DNA of 36,773 nt, from positions 1 through 36,773 of the forward strand of contig SSGN01000116.1 in assembly GCA_008016945.1 (NCBI GenBank), written 5' to 3'. The DNA is from Flavobacteriales bacterium. Its GTDB lineage: Bacteria; Bacteroidota; Bacteroidia; Flavobacteriales; PHOS-HE28. Numbering within the stretch: position 1 is the stretch's first letter; the number at the start of each line of letters is the position of its first letter. The notes under the pieces were generated by a model, which saw nothing but the letters and a program-made list of their open reading frames with translations, had not been told where the DNA came from and did not search any database. The translations under genes and the position numbers were made by a program. This document shows positions 7,716 to 15,762 of this stretch, piece by piece.

Positions 7716-9104
7716 ATGACCCTGTTCGGGATCCCGCGCCTGCTCGCGATCATGATCGCGCCACTGCTCACGTCGTACAGCGTCCACGGCCAGGTCCTGG
7801 TACAAACGGGGCTCGAGACCTGGGCCTTCGGCGTACCGGATGGTTTCGGGGGTGACCACACCACGTTCGCGGTGGACAGTATCCAGCAGGAGACCGTGGA
7901 TGTGCACGGTGGGGCGTACGCCATGGCACTGCTGCTCGGGGAGCACGGTGGCGGCACCATCACCACCACGGCCTTGGCCGTGAACGCCTATCAATTCTAT
8001 CAAGTGCGTTTCTGGGTGAAGGGTCAGGGACAAATTGCCGCTGGCCTGTACGATGGACGTGCGGAGCATGATGGCTTTTCACCACTCAACACCCCCCTGG
8101 AAGTTAACAGTGGAACTTGGCAATATGTGATGCAGACCGTGCTGGCCACCAACAGCACCGATTCGGCCGAGTTCGTGTTCGATGTAACGGCGCTGGGCAG
8201 TGGATCCGTTCTGGTGCTGGATGATGTGACGATCAACACCAGCCCACTCCCGATACCCGTTCCAGAGACCATCCAGAACATGCAGGAGACCAATGACCCC
8301 TCCGGCACCTCTCCCCTGAACAGCGTGTTCGTGCGCACCAGCGGAGTCATCACGGCACTGTCGCCCAACAGTGTCTTCATCCAGGATGGAACCGGCCCCT
8401 GGCGGGGGATCGAGGTGCGGCATACCCCGCAACCGGAATGGGCCATCGGCGATTCACTCCTGGTGGTGGGTTCGGTGGGCGAACTGGGAGCCTCCCAGGA
8501 TCCATGGGGCCCCACGCGCACACAGTTGATCACCATTCGCTATGTGGAGGTGCGCAACAGCGGCAACCCGGTGCCACCTCCATCCTACGTGGAGGCCGGG
8601 GATCTTCAGTCCGAGGCTTGGGAAAGCGTACTGGTACAGGTTCCCGGTCTTGAATGCCTCAACGCACCAGACCCCCTGGAGCTTCACTGGCCCACGGCGA
8701 GCGCTTCCGGCAATGTCACCGTGGATGATCTGCTGTACTACTTCTTCCCTACGATCGGTGCACTGTACACGATCACCGGCATCGCCTACTCGAATGGCAC
8801 CACCGTCCTGCTTCCACGCATGGAAGCGGACATCGCACACTACACGAGCATCGCAGAGCATCGATCGGCGATCGGGTCGTGTTTCCCGAATCCAGCGAAC
8901 GACCACACCTCATTCATCGGTATCGCCGGAACAGGGGGCTGTACGATCCAGCTGCTGGATGCGACCGGCCGTGCGGTTCGGACCTTCCAGCTCGACCCCG
9001 GCCAGCACCGCCTCGAGCTGGGCACCGTACCCAATGGATCGTACGTGGTGCGGATCCTGGAGAACGCGTCCATCTGGAACGGCAAGCTCCTTGTCCAGCA
9101 CTGA
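7716..9104 (+). CDS. T9SS-secreted OB-fold (YhcR/ExeM-like) protein, copy 2
   Basis: A 462-residue paralogue of the 6290 product with the same architecture. It has a signal peptide (about 1-26, ending VHGQ), a CBM-like jelly roll (YQVRFWVKGQGQIAAGLYDG, VLVLDDVTI), a YhcR/ExeM-like OB-fold (IQNMQET, GVITALSPNSVFIQDGTGPW, GDSLLVVGSVGELG), and a type A T9SS sorting domain (CFPNPANDHTSF, PNGSYVVRI, ending LLVQH). The ATG at 7716 is chosen because it follows the -7 element and starts the signal peptide; the frame extends upstream but only through the terminator. Sequence similarity to copy 1 is moderate, so the duplication is not recent. It has no nuclease residues of its own. Its 3' end faces the secreted nuclease-like gene at 9207-10247. 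Confidence 0.82.
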   Translation: MTLFGIPRLLAIMIAPLLTSYSVHGQVLVQTGLETWAFGVPDGFGGDHTTFAVDSIQQETVDVHGGAYAMALLLGEHGGGTITTTALAVNAYQFYQVRFWVKGQGQIAAGLYDGRAEHDGFSPLNTPLEVNSGTWQYVMQTVLATNSTDSAEFVFDVTALGSGSVLVLDDVTINTSPLPIPVPETIQNMQETNDPSGTSPLNSVFVRTSGVITALSPNSVFIQDGTGPWRGIEVRHTPQPEWAIGDSLLVVGSVGELGASQDPWGPTRTQLITIRYVEVRNSGNPVPPPSYVEAGDLQSEAWESVLVQVPGLECLNAPDPLELHWPTASASGNVTVDDLLYYFFPTIGALYTITGIAYSNGTTVLLPRMEADIAHYTSIAEHRSAIGSCFPNPANDHTSFIGIAGTGGCTIQLLDATGRAVRTFQLDPGQHRLELGTVPNGSYVVRILENASIWNGKLLVQH

Positions 9105-9121
9105 CCCGGATCGCATTGGAG

Positions 9122-9139
9122 AACCGGAGGATCCCGGTT
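9122..9139. terminator. Weak hairpin between convergent genes
   Basis: AACCGG (9122-9127) pairs with CCGGTT (9134-9139) around a 6-nt loop in the 102-bp spacer between the convergent OB-fold and nuclease-like genes. On the plus strand it is followed by a single T, and there is no U tract in either direction, so a terminator role is only tentative. Confidence 0.3.
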
Positions 9140-9206
9140 TCGGGGCGACCTGAAGGCGTGCCGAGCACCACCCGCCAACGCAAGGGTGCCATGATCGCGG
9201 CCCGTG

Positions 9207-10247
9207 CTACTGCACCTCCTTCACCAGGATCACGAACACCGGGAAGTGGTCGCTGAACCCATCCTGGTACGAATCGCCCACATAGGTACGGAACGGATAA
9301 CCGGCGAAATTGCCTTCGCGCTGGCGCAGGTAGCCTTCGTTGAAGATCCGGACCCCATAGTACTTGTAGGCACCGTTCGTACCACTGGTGAGGGCTGGAG
9401 AAAGAATGATCTGGTCGAACAGATTCCAGGAATCGCGCCAGGCCAACGTACCGATCCCTTTCTGGTATGGATCGTACATGGCGTTGAAGAACACATCGCC
9501 CACGGCCTTGGTGCGATCACCGGTCGCATTGAGGAATCGGGCCACGCTCACATTCACGGGATCATCGTTCAGGTCGCCCATGACCATGATCCGGGCATCC
9601 TTGTTCAGGGTGAAGAGGGAGTCGATGATGTGGCGCGCCAGTTCCGCTGCGGCCTTCCGGTTGGGTTCAGAGCGCTTCTCACCTCCCCGGCGCGATGGCC
9701 AGTGGCACACGATCACGTGGGTGGTGTCGCCATCGAGCACACCGCTCACCAACAACTGGTTCCTCGTGCGGAACGAGGTATCGACCATGGCGAGCCTGTA
9801 GGACTTGTGGTTGAACACCGTATACATGGTCGGATCGTAGATCAAGGCCACATCCACGCCGCGCCGATCGGGTGAATCCTCATGCACGATCTTGTAATTG
9901 CGGTCATTGATGGGCGCGGCCTTCACCAGATCCTCCACCACGGCCCGGTTCTCCACCTCGCATAGGCCGAGGATGGCGAGTCCTTTGGGATGCAGGTCCG
10001 CCCCCATCTCGGCGATCACCCGTGCGTTGCGATCGAGCTTCTGCCAATACCGATCACCGGTCCATTGCTTGTTGCCGGTGGGCAGGAACTCATGGTCATC
10101 GGTGTCCGGTGAGTCGATCGTATCGTACAGGTTCTCGATGTTGTAGAAGCCCACGAGGGCGGGGACGTACTGCTTCTTCGGTTCCTGGGCCGAAAGACGG
10201 ACCAGGCCCATGGAGCAGGCGAGCAGCAAGAGGAGACGCGGGTTCAT
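9207..10247 (-). CDS. Secreted endonuclease/exonuclease/phosphatase-family protein
   Basis: A 346-residue exported member of the DNase I-like EEP superfamily, which hydrolyses phosphodiester or phosphomonoester bonds with divalent metal. A signal peptide covers about residues 1-20. The family motifs occur in order: FYNIENLYD (Asn36, Glu38), LGLCEVEN (catalytic Glu), VCHWPSRRGG (His), MGDLNDDP (Asp/Asn) and FSDHFPVF (terminal Asp-His), so the active site appears intact. Length is usual for the Bacteroidota EEP proteins that begin FYN(V/I)ENL(F/Y)DT. It faces two secreted OB-fold proteins and a TonB receptor operon. In ExeM-like nucleases such OB-folds and an EEP domain share one polypeptide, which suggests a joint role in extracellular nucleic-acid breakdown. 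The actual substrate (DNA, RNA or a phospholipid) cannot be read from sequence. Confidence 0.85.
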   Translation of the reverse strand: MNPRLLLLLACSMGLVRLSAQEPKKQYVPALVGFYNIENLYDTIDSPDTDDHEFLPTGNKQWTGDRYWQKLDRNARVIAEMGADLHPKGLAILGLCEVENRAVVEDLVKAAPINDRNYKIVHEDSPDRRGVDVALIYDPTMYTVFNHKSYRLAMVDTSFRTRNQLLVSGVLDGDTTHVIVCHWPSRRGGEKRSEPNRKAAAELARHIIDSLFTLNKDARIMVMGDLNDDPVNVSVARFLNATGDRTKAVGDVFFNAMYDPYQKGIGTLAWRDSWNLFDQIILSPALTSGTNGAYKYYGVRIFNEGYLRQREGNFAGYPFRTYVGDSYQDGFSDHFPVFVILVKEVQ

Positions 10248-10275
10248 GCGTGATGGCGGGGGTGAGAATGGATGC

Positions 10276-10283
10276 CGAATGTA
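10276..10283 (-). promoter_or_regulatory. Candidate -7 element of the EEP nuclease gene
   Basis: On the minus strand TACATTCG (10283-10276) matches the local -7 pattern TAnnTTCG and lies 28 nt before the ATG at 10247. It is identical to the element in front of lysA. No -33 TTG is visible. A hairpin (CGGCAC/GTGCCG outer, CTTGA/TCAAG inner stem, 10310-10341) lies just upstream and may end the preceding operon. Confidence 0.35.
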
Positions 10284-10372
10284 ACGTGGATGATGTTGTG
10301 CGGATGTTCCGGCACCTTGATGTTCTCAAGCGGCGTGCCGTTCTTGGTGTCCTCTTGGCATCACCGTCACGA

Positions 10373-10996
10373 TCAGTTCGGAAAGGTGAGCGGATTACGG
10401 TCGTTGTACAACTGCAGGAAGCGGAACTGGGCCTCCGGGCTGTTCCGTTGCTTCTTGGGCAAGGCCCGGAACTCTTCGGACAGGACCGGGTCGTGCTTCA
10501 GCCCTTCGTCCATCCCCGCAGCATTGAACGGGAGGTAGCGTCCGGTGCGCATATCCAGCAATTGATGGACGAGCACGGATCGCGACACGCCGCCCATGGG
10601 GTATCCATACATGTAAGGGTCCCAATCGCGGTAGGTCTGTTCCACCACCAGGTGTGACAGGCTACCCAATAACCCGATGCGGTAGAACCCATTGCCCGCC
10701 GCGATGTACACGACATTGTTCTGGCAGAACCCCCAGATCCGGTGTAGGTCCACCACTTGCCGGGCACCGGTATCGGGCTGCCAGTGAAGTTTGCCCGACA
10801 CCCGTCGCAGGTCCGAAATGGCCAGGCCCTGTTCGTCGCGCAGGCGTTCCAGTGGTACGGTGGGGGTGTTGTCGCGGAAGGCATGGAAGTCGGCGTAGAG
10901 CCCATCCCGCAGATCCAGACCGGCGAAATACACGGTGCTGGTCTGTGCCTTGGCACAGAGGGTCCAGAGAACAAGGATCGCCCAGCACGCGCGCAT
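10373..10996 (-). CDS. Conserved exported protein of unknown function
   Basis: A 207-residue protein with a signal peptide (about 1-18, ending AKAQ). The ATG at 10996 is preferred over a TTG six bases upstream. I recognise no named family; the DGLYADFHAFRDNTP block followed by WGFCQNNVVYIAAGNGFYRI looks like a hypothetical family frequent in Flavobacteriales. It has no Cys pairs, lipobox or transmembrane segment after the signal. The C-terminus has a charged helix (LSEEFRALPKKQR). It starts 2 bp after the stop of the alpha/beta hydrolase and is the last gene of the pdxJ-hydrolase operon, so it is probably translationally coupled. A periplasmic or outer-membrane-associated location is inferred from the signal peptide. 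Confidence 0.7.
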   Translation of the reverse strand: MRACWAILVLWTLCAKAQTSTVYFAGLDLRDGLYADFHAFRDNTPTVPLERLRDEQGLAISDLRRVSGKLHWQPDTGARQVVDLHRIWGFCQNNVVYIAAGNGFYRIGLLGSLSHLVVEQTYRDWDPYMYGYPMGGVSRSVLVHQLLDMRTGRYLPFNAAGMDEGLKHDPVLSEEFRALPKKQRNSPEAQFRFLQLYNDRNPLTFPN

Positions 10997-10998
10997 GA

Positions 10999-11796
10999 TC
11001 AACTACGGGCGCTTGCACGAATGGTGGCGATCACTTCATCAGGGGCTTGCACATGCACCCAATGGCCCGCATAGGGTATGGTCTCGATGGTGCTGTTGGG
11101 GAACAGCTCCTTGATGGCCGGAACATCCTCACGCAGGATGTAGCCGCTCTGCCCCCCGCGGATGAAAACGGTCGGCACCATCACCTTTTCCGGGCCAATG
11201 GCCGCCAGGATCGCCGGAAGCGCGCGATCCAACAGGGGTACGTTCACGCGCCAGGCCAGTTGTTCCTCGGTGCGCCAATACAGATTCTTCATCAAGAACT
11301 GCACCACTCCAGGCTCCTTCACCAGAGAACCGATATGGGCCTCCACCTCCTTTCGTGTGCGGCCTGGCGCCAGATCGGTGGTGCGCAGCGCTTCTAGGAT
11401 ATGCGCTTGGTTGTTCTGGTGTTCGGCCGGGCCGATGTCGATCACCACGAGCTTCTTCAGCAGCTCGGGCCAGCGTTGGGCGAAGGCCATGGCGGTCTTG
11501 CCACCCATGGAATGCCCCACCAATACCACATCACGCAGACCGCACCGCTCGATGAGCGCATGCACATCAGCGGCCATGATGGGGTATGAGACCTCATCGG
11601 TATGTGGTGATCGGCCATGATCGCGCAGGTCCACCAGGAACACATCCAAAGGCTCGGCACCGGCAATGGTCGGCTCGGCGAGTTCACGCCCCACGGTACC
11701 CCAGTTATCACTGGTCCCGAAAAGGCCATGCAGGATCACCACGGGCGTAGCGCCTTCCTGGCCAAGCCGACGATAGAAGAGGTCGACCGTGTTCAT
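10999..11796 (-). CDS. Alpha/beta-fold hydrolase (YbfF/ABHD11-like esterase)
   Basis: A 265-residue cytoplasmic hydrolase, probably a carboxylesterase or thioesterase. The oxyanion-hole motif [14 protein letters not shown] occurs near the N-terminus, then [10 protein letters not shown], the nucleophile elbow GHSMGG (Ser about residue 96), the Asp in [11 protein letters not shown], and the C-terminal His in [10 protein letters not shown]. The DIGP(A)-type Asp after the elbow and the short lid match the YbfF/ABHD11 group. The ATG overlaps the pdxJ stop by 4 bp (ATGA), so the gene is coupled to pdxJ. The physiological substrate is unknown; the pdxJ linkage appears common in Bacteroidota but does not identify it. 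Confidence 0.85.
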   Translation of the reverse strand: MNTVDLFYRRLGQEGATPVVILHGLFGTSDNWGTVGRELAEPTIAGAEPLDVFLVDLRDHGRSPHTDEVSYPIMAADVHALIERCGLRDVVLVGHSMGGKTAMAFAQRWPELLKKLVVIDIGPAEHQNNQAHILEALRTTDLAPGRTRKEVEAHIGSLVKEPGVVQFLMKNLYWRTEEQLAWRVNVPLLDRALPAILAAIGPEKVMVPTVFIRGGQSGYILREDVPAIKELFPNSTIETIPYAGHWVHVQAPDEVIATIRASARS

Positions 11797-12545
11797 GGGC
11801 GGTTCGGGCGTTCCGGTTCCGTGGGAGACGGGCGTTGGAGTTCGCGCAGGTAGAGTTGGATGGTGTTCTCCATGCCGAAGGTGAGGGCATCACAGACCAG
11901 TGCATGGCCGATGGACACCTCCATCAGATCAGGGATGTTCCGTTTCAACCAACGAAGATTGTTGAGGTCGAGGTCATGGCCGGCGTTCATCTTCAGCCCA
12001 CATGCACGGGCGTGCTCCGCAGCCTTCACGAACGGCGCCACGGCCGCCTCCCGGTCCTTGGCATACCCTTCCGCGTACGGTTCGGTATAGAACTCGATAC
12101 GGTCCGTACCGGTATCCGCAGCCCTGGCGATCAGCTCGGGATCGGTTCCCAGGAACAACGAGGTGCGGATGCCATCGTTCTTGAACCGACGCACCACCTC
12201 CTGCAGCAGACCTTGGTGCTGGCGGGTATCCCAGCCGGCGTTGCTGGTGAGCACCCCCGGCGGATCGGGCACGAGGGTGGCCTGCGCGGGGCGCACTTCG
12301 AGCACCAGGTCGATGAATTCCTGGGAAGGATAGCCTTCGATATTGAACTCGGTGGTGAGCAGTGGCCTCAGGGCGCGTACATCGCTTCGGCGGATATGGC
12401 GTTCATCGGGCCTGGGATGCACGGTGATGCCCTGTGCCCCGAACCGTTCGATATCCAGTGCCCAACGCACCACATCGGGGTTGTTGCCACCTCGCGCATT
12501 GCGCAAGGTGGCAAGCTTGTTGATGTTCACGCTCAGTAGCGTCAT
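11793..12545 (-). CDS. pdxJ: Pyridoxine 5'-phosphate synthase
   Basis: Catalyses the last ring-closing step of DXP-dependent vitamin B6 synthesis: 1-deoxyxylulose 5-phosphate plus 3-amino-2-oxopropyl phosphate gives pyridoxine 5'-phosphate, in the cytoplasm. The ATG at 12545 gives the standard PdxJ start ([15 protein letters not shown]); an in-frame GTG at 12569 would add eight unneeded residues. Active-site positions line up with E. coli PdxJ: His43, Arg45 and His50 in [10 protein letters not shown], Glu70 in NIEGYP, and the His of [10 protein letters not shown]. The length of 250 residues is typical. It is the first gene of a three-gene minus-strand operon and overlaps the hydrolase start by 4 bp. 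A -7 element lies 37 nt upstream, and the CBS-domain gene is divergent. Confidence 0.95.
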   Translation of the reverse strand: MTLLSVNINKLATLRNARGGNNPDVVRWALDIERFGAQGITVHPRPDERHIRRSDVRALRPLLTTEFNIEGYPSQEFIDLVLEVRPAQATLVPDPPGVLTSNAGWDTRQHQGLLQEVVRRFKNDGIRTSLFLGTDPELIARAADTGTDRIEFYTEPYAEGYAKDREAAVAPFVKAAEHARACGLKMNAGHDLDLNNLRWLKRNIPDLMEVSIGHALVCDALTFGMENTIQLYLRELQRPSPTEPERPNRP

Positions 12546-12582
12546 GCTTATCCACTTACTTTGTTCCACCGCGAAGGGGCAC

Positions 12583-12590
12583 CAAAAGTA
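12583..12590 (-). promoter_or_regulatory. Candidate -7 element of the pdxJ operon
   Basis: On the minus strand TACTTTTG (12590-12583) matches TAnnTTTG exactly and lies 37 nt before the pdxJ ATG. In the same 76-bp divergent spacer the plus strand carries TTACTTTG (12556-12563), one mismatch from consensus, which may serve the CBS gene at 12622. The two elements form an inverted pair about 20 bp apart. Confidence 0.45.
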
Positions 12591-12621
12591 AGCTCATGGG
12601 CCCGCGCCTTCCCGCCACGCC

Positions 12622-13284
12622 ATGCACGCCACGGACCTGATCACCTCCGATATACCTCCCCTGCACCCGCAGGATGACGTGGGACGCGCCCTTGACTGGC
12701 TGGAGGAATTCAAGGTTGGCCATCTGCCGGTGGTGGATGCCGGTCGGCTGGTGGGCATCGTGCGCGAACAGGACCTGGCGGACCGGCAGGACGGTCGTGG
12801 CACGGTGAGCAGTGTGATGGACCAGGTGGAAGTGCCGTTCATCCGCGGAGGCCAGCACATCTACGATGTGATGCGGCTGTTCACCGAACGGGGCCTCACC
12901 GTGGTACCCGTGTTGGACGAGATGGGCAACTACCTCGGTGCCATCACCGAACATGAAGCACTGAAGCGGCTGGCGAGCATCACCAACATCCATGAACGCG
13001 GTAGCATCGTGGTACTGGAGATGAACCAGGTGGATTACAGCCTGCACCAGATCGCCCGGATCGTGGAAGGGAACGATGCGCGGATCCTCAGCGTGTACAG
13101 CCATACCCTTCCGGAAACCAACCGGCTGGAGGTGACCTTGAAGATCAACCGCGAGGACGTGAGCGACATCCTCCAGAGCTTCGAGCGATACGAGATCATG
13201 GTGAAGACCACCTACCAGGGATCACGGTTCCACGACGATCTACGCGGGCGCTACGAGGAGCTGATGCGATTCATCAACCTGTGA
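12622..13284 (+). CDS. CBS-domain protein with C-terminal ACT-like domain (AcuB-like)
   Basis: A 220-residue cytoplasmic protein with two CBS repeats: about residues 1-60 (VGHLPVVDAGRLVGIVREQDL) and 66-122 (GLTVVPVLDEMGNYLGAITEHEAL). A third part (about 130-200; SIVVLEMNQVDYSLHQIARI, LEVTLKINREDV) has an ACT-like beta-alpha-beta pattern. CBS pairs usually bind adenine nucleotides and act as sensors, so a regulatory role is likely. It heads the plus-strand cluster running to nadK and is divergent from pdxJ. A CBS-domain gene next to nadK opposite pdxJ is a familiar Bacteroidota arrangement. The target regulated is unknown. Confidence 0.85.
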   Translation: MHATDLITSDIPPLHPQDDVGRALDWLEEFKVGHLPVVDAGRLVGIVREQDLADRQDGRGTVSSVMDQVEVPFIRGGQHIYDVMRLFTERGLTVVPVLDEMGNYLGAITEHEALKRLASITNIHERGSIVVLEMNQVDYSLHQIARIVEGNDARILSVYSHTLPETNRLEVTLKINREDVSDILQSFERYEIMVKTTYQGSRFHDDLRGRYEELMRFINL

Positions 13285-13293
13285 GGCGCGGAC

Positions 13294-14682
13294 ATGTTCC
13301 GCACGCTGCTCATCCTTCTGTTCGCATCGGCAGCGCTCCATGTCGTTCCACAGGACCACCATGGGGATGTGCGGGTGTTGGGCGTCGCCATCAGCGGCAA
13401 CACCACCACCAAGGCGCGCATCATCCTGCGTGAGATGGTGGTGTACGAGGGCGACTCGCTGAGCCACGCCCTGCTCTACGAGCGGCTCGAACGCAGTCGG
13501 CAGAACCTCATGAACACGGGGCTCTTCAACACGGTGAGCGTACTGCCGCTCTATCTGGACCAGCGGAACGTGATGGTGGAGGTGACCGTGAACGAGCGGT
13601 GGTACATCTGGCCAGCGCTCATCTTCGACCTGGCGGACCCGAACTTCAACACCTGGTGGCTCACCCGCGACCTCGACCGGGTGAACTATGGGCTGTACCT
13701 GTACAAATACAACTTCCGTGGCCGCAACGAAACGGCGTATATCAAGGCCCAGTTCGGTTACACCCGGCAATTCGCCCTGCGCTACAAGGTGCCCAACCTC
13801 ACCCGCGACCAACGCTGGGGGATCAGCGTGGGGGGCAGTTATGAAGAACAAGCCGAGATCACCACGGGTACGGTGGGCAACGTGCGCACCCTCATCCACA
13901 GCCGGATAGGCAGCAACCGCGACCAGTGGAAGGCCGATGTGGAGATGACCTTGCGCCGCAGCCACGACATCCGGCACAGTTGGCGTTTGAACTACACCCA
14001 GGCCGAGGCCCGCGACACCATCATCCACAGCGCCATCGACTACTTCGATGGACCGGCCACCGCCACGCGCTACCTCTCCTTGGGCTACACCTTCGTGTGG
14101 GACCACCGCGATGCGCGCGCCTTTCCTCGTCGCGGGCACTACCAGGAACTACGGGTGGACCGACTCGGGCTCGGTGCGCTGGACCTGGCCGCACCGGGGA
14201 TCACCACGGTATACGCCACCTCCAAACGCTGGCTCCACCTGCACGAGAAGTGGACCCTGGGCATCTCGTTGCGCGGCAAGCACACCTTCGGCACCCCGCC
14301 GTACTTCGTACAGGAGGGCCTGGGCTATGGTCACACCGTACGCGGCTACGAATACTATGTGATCGATGGCGAGCATTTCGCCATGGGTAGGCTCAACCTC
14401 ATATTCCAGCTCATCAAACCACGCACCTACCGGGTGGAACACATTCCCCTGGAAGCCTTCCGCACCTTCTACATCGCGCTCTACCTGAACCTGTACAGCG
14501 ACGCTGGGCGGGTATGGGACAGCCGCTACCAGGCCGTGAACCCGTTGGCCAACCGATGGATCAACGGCAACGGGGTCGGGCTGGACCTGGTGACGAGCTA
14601 CGACCAGGTGCTTCGCGGCGAATATTCCTTGAACGCCGAAGGTGAGCATGGTTTCTTCCTACATTTCACACAACCCTTCTGA
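13294..14682 (+). CDS. Single-POTRA Omp85 (BamA/TamA-like) outer-membrane protein
   Basis: A 462-residue protein with a signal peptide (about 1-20), one POTRA domain (about 27-103; VLGVAISGNTTTKARIILRE, then TGLFNTVSVLP and MVEVTVNERWYIWP) and a C-terminal beta-barrel ending in Phe (FFLHFTQPF), the usual outer-membrane signature. Barrel motifs include WDHRDARAFPRRGHY and GYGHTVRGYEYYVIDG, the latter resembling the VRGY lid-lock region of Omp85 proteins. It has only one recognisable POTRA against five in the BamA at 17689, so it is not the essential assembly subunit. It starts 9 bp after the CBS gene and ends 3 bp before nadK, clearly inside the operon. Its role (translocation, lipid transfer or substrate-specific assembly) is not known. 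Confidence 0.85.
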   Translation: MFRTLLILLFASAALHVVPQDHHGDVRVLGVAISGNTTTKARIILREMVVYEGDSLSHALLYERLERSRQNLMNTGLFNTVSVLPLYLDQRNVMVEVTVNERWYIWPALIFDLADPNFNTWWLTRDLDRVNYGLYLYKYNFRGRNETAYIKAQFGYTRQFALRYKVPNLTRDQRWGISVGGSYEEQAEITTGTVGNVRTLIHSRIGSNRDQWKADVEMTLRRSHDIRHSWRLNYTQAEARDTIIHSAIDYFDGPATATRYLSLGYTFVWDHRDARAFPRRGHYQELRVDRLGLGALDLAAPGITTVYATSKRWLHLHEKWTLGISLRGKHTFGTPPYFVQEGLGYGHTVRGYEYYVIDGEHFAMGRLNLIFQLIKPRTYRVEHIPLEAFRTFYIALYLNLYSDAGRVWDSRYQAVNPLANRWINGNGVGLDLVTSYDQVLRGEYSLNAEGEHGFFLHFTQPF

Positions 14683-14685
14683 ACG

Positions 14686-15576
14686 ATGCGCATCGGTGTA
14701 CATGGTCGTGTGATGGATGCCCATGGCGCACTGCAAGTCGTGCGCACCATCGGTCGCCTGGAGGCGTATGGGCACGAGCCTGTGATCTCCATGGGCCTCG
14801 CTTCGTGGTTACAGGAGACCGGGAACACCGTTCCCTGGCCCATCTACCCCGATCACGAGCTGCACGCCGGCGACCTTGGGCTGTGCATCGGACTGGGTGG
14901 CGATGGCACCTTACTGGACACAGTGGCCTGGGTGGGTCGATCGGACATTCCCATTCTGGGGATCAACCTGGGGCGACTGGGATTCCTAAGCACCGTGCAA
15001 CTGGACCGGTTGGACAAGGCCCTGGAGGAGATCGACCACCGCGGATACACCTTGCAAGCCCGCACCCTGCTGGAGGTCACCGACCATGGCGAAACATTGG
15101 GACGTCTGAACTTCGCGCTGAACGAGGTGAGCGTGCAGAAGCGCGAGAGTGCCAGCATGATCGCCATCCACGTACACCTCGACAGCGATTACCTGAACAC
15201 CTATTGGGCGGACGGCCTCATCATCGCCACACCCACCGGCAGCACCGCATACTCGCTCAGCTGCGGCGGACCCATCCTCTACCCCACGAGCGATGCCCTG
15301 GTGATCAACCCGATCTGTCCGCACAACCTCAACGTAAGGCCCTTCGTGGTACCGGACCGGTACACCATCACCCTGCAGCTCGAAGCACGATCGGACAAGT
15401 GCCTGATGAACCTCGATTCGCGCAACACGAGCATCGACGGACAGAGCCGGATCACGATCAAGCGGGCCTCCTTCACCGTGAAGATGGTGCAGCTGGCCGA
15501 CACCGACTTCCTGGACACCCTCCGGACCAAATTGAGCTGGGGCCTGGACCTGCGCTCCGGCCCACCGAAGCTGTGA
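14686..15576 (+). CDS. nadK: NAD kinase
   Basis: ATP (or polyphosphate)-dependent phosphorylation of NAD+ to NADP+, cytoplasmic. The 296-residue length is typical. Diagnostic motifs are GGDGTLLD (residues 71-78, with the catalytic Asp73), GINLGRLGFLS, the NEVSV motif, and TPTGSTAYSLSCGGPI, which binds NAD. It starts 3 bp after the Omp85 gene, so the two are co-transcribed. It is followed by a long 458-bp spacer before porG, unusual in an otherwise compact cluster. Confidence 0.95.
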   Translation: MRIGVHGRVMDAHGALQVVRTIGRLEAYGHEPVISMGLASWLQETGNTVPWPIYPDHELHAGDLGLCIGLGGDGTLLDTVAWVGRSDIPILGINLGRLGFLSTVQLDRLDKALEEIDHRGYTLQARTLLEVTDHGETLGRLNFALNEVSVQKRESASMIAIHVHLDSDYLNTYWADGLIIATPTGSTAYSLSCGGPILYPTSDALVINPICPHNLNVRPFVVPDRYTITLQLEARSDKCLMNLDSRNTSIDGQSRITIKRASFTVKMVQLADTDFLDTLRTKLSWGLDLRSGPPKL

Positions 15577-15762
15577 CCGGTGGTCGGATCCGGAAGCCTG
15601 CTGTCGCATCTTCGGAACGGCAAGGCCCCGGGCGTGGTGCCCCCTATGAGGATCCGCCCCGCATTCATCTTCATGCAAAACGGAACATGCGCGACCTGGC
15701 GGGCGCTACGGCGAAATGTTCCGCCGCGGCAGGAAGGCGAGAGCGGGTCGGAATTGGTGAAT

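Noticed and set aside
6044..7969. Minus-strand 641-residue open frame opposite the first OB-fold gene and the lipoprotein end
   Set aside because: Composition is a mirror of the GC-rich coding strand, with no domain motif; the plus strand carries clear signal peptides and a sorting domain.
10244..10360. Minus-strand 38-codon open frame with protein-like codon use ending in an ATGA overlap with the EEP nuclease start
   Set aside because: It has no ATG (only an internal GTG giving 23 residues), no recognisable family, and overlaps the -7 element and a hairpin; likely chance, though the overlap is noted.
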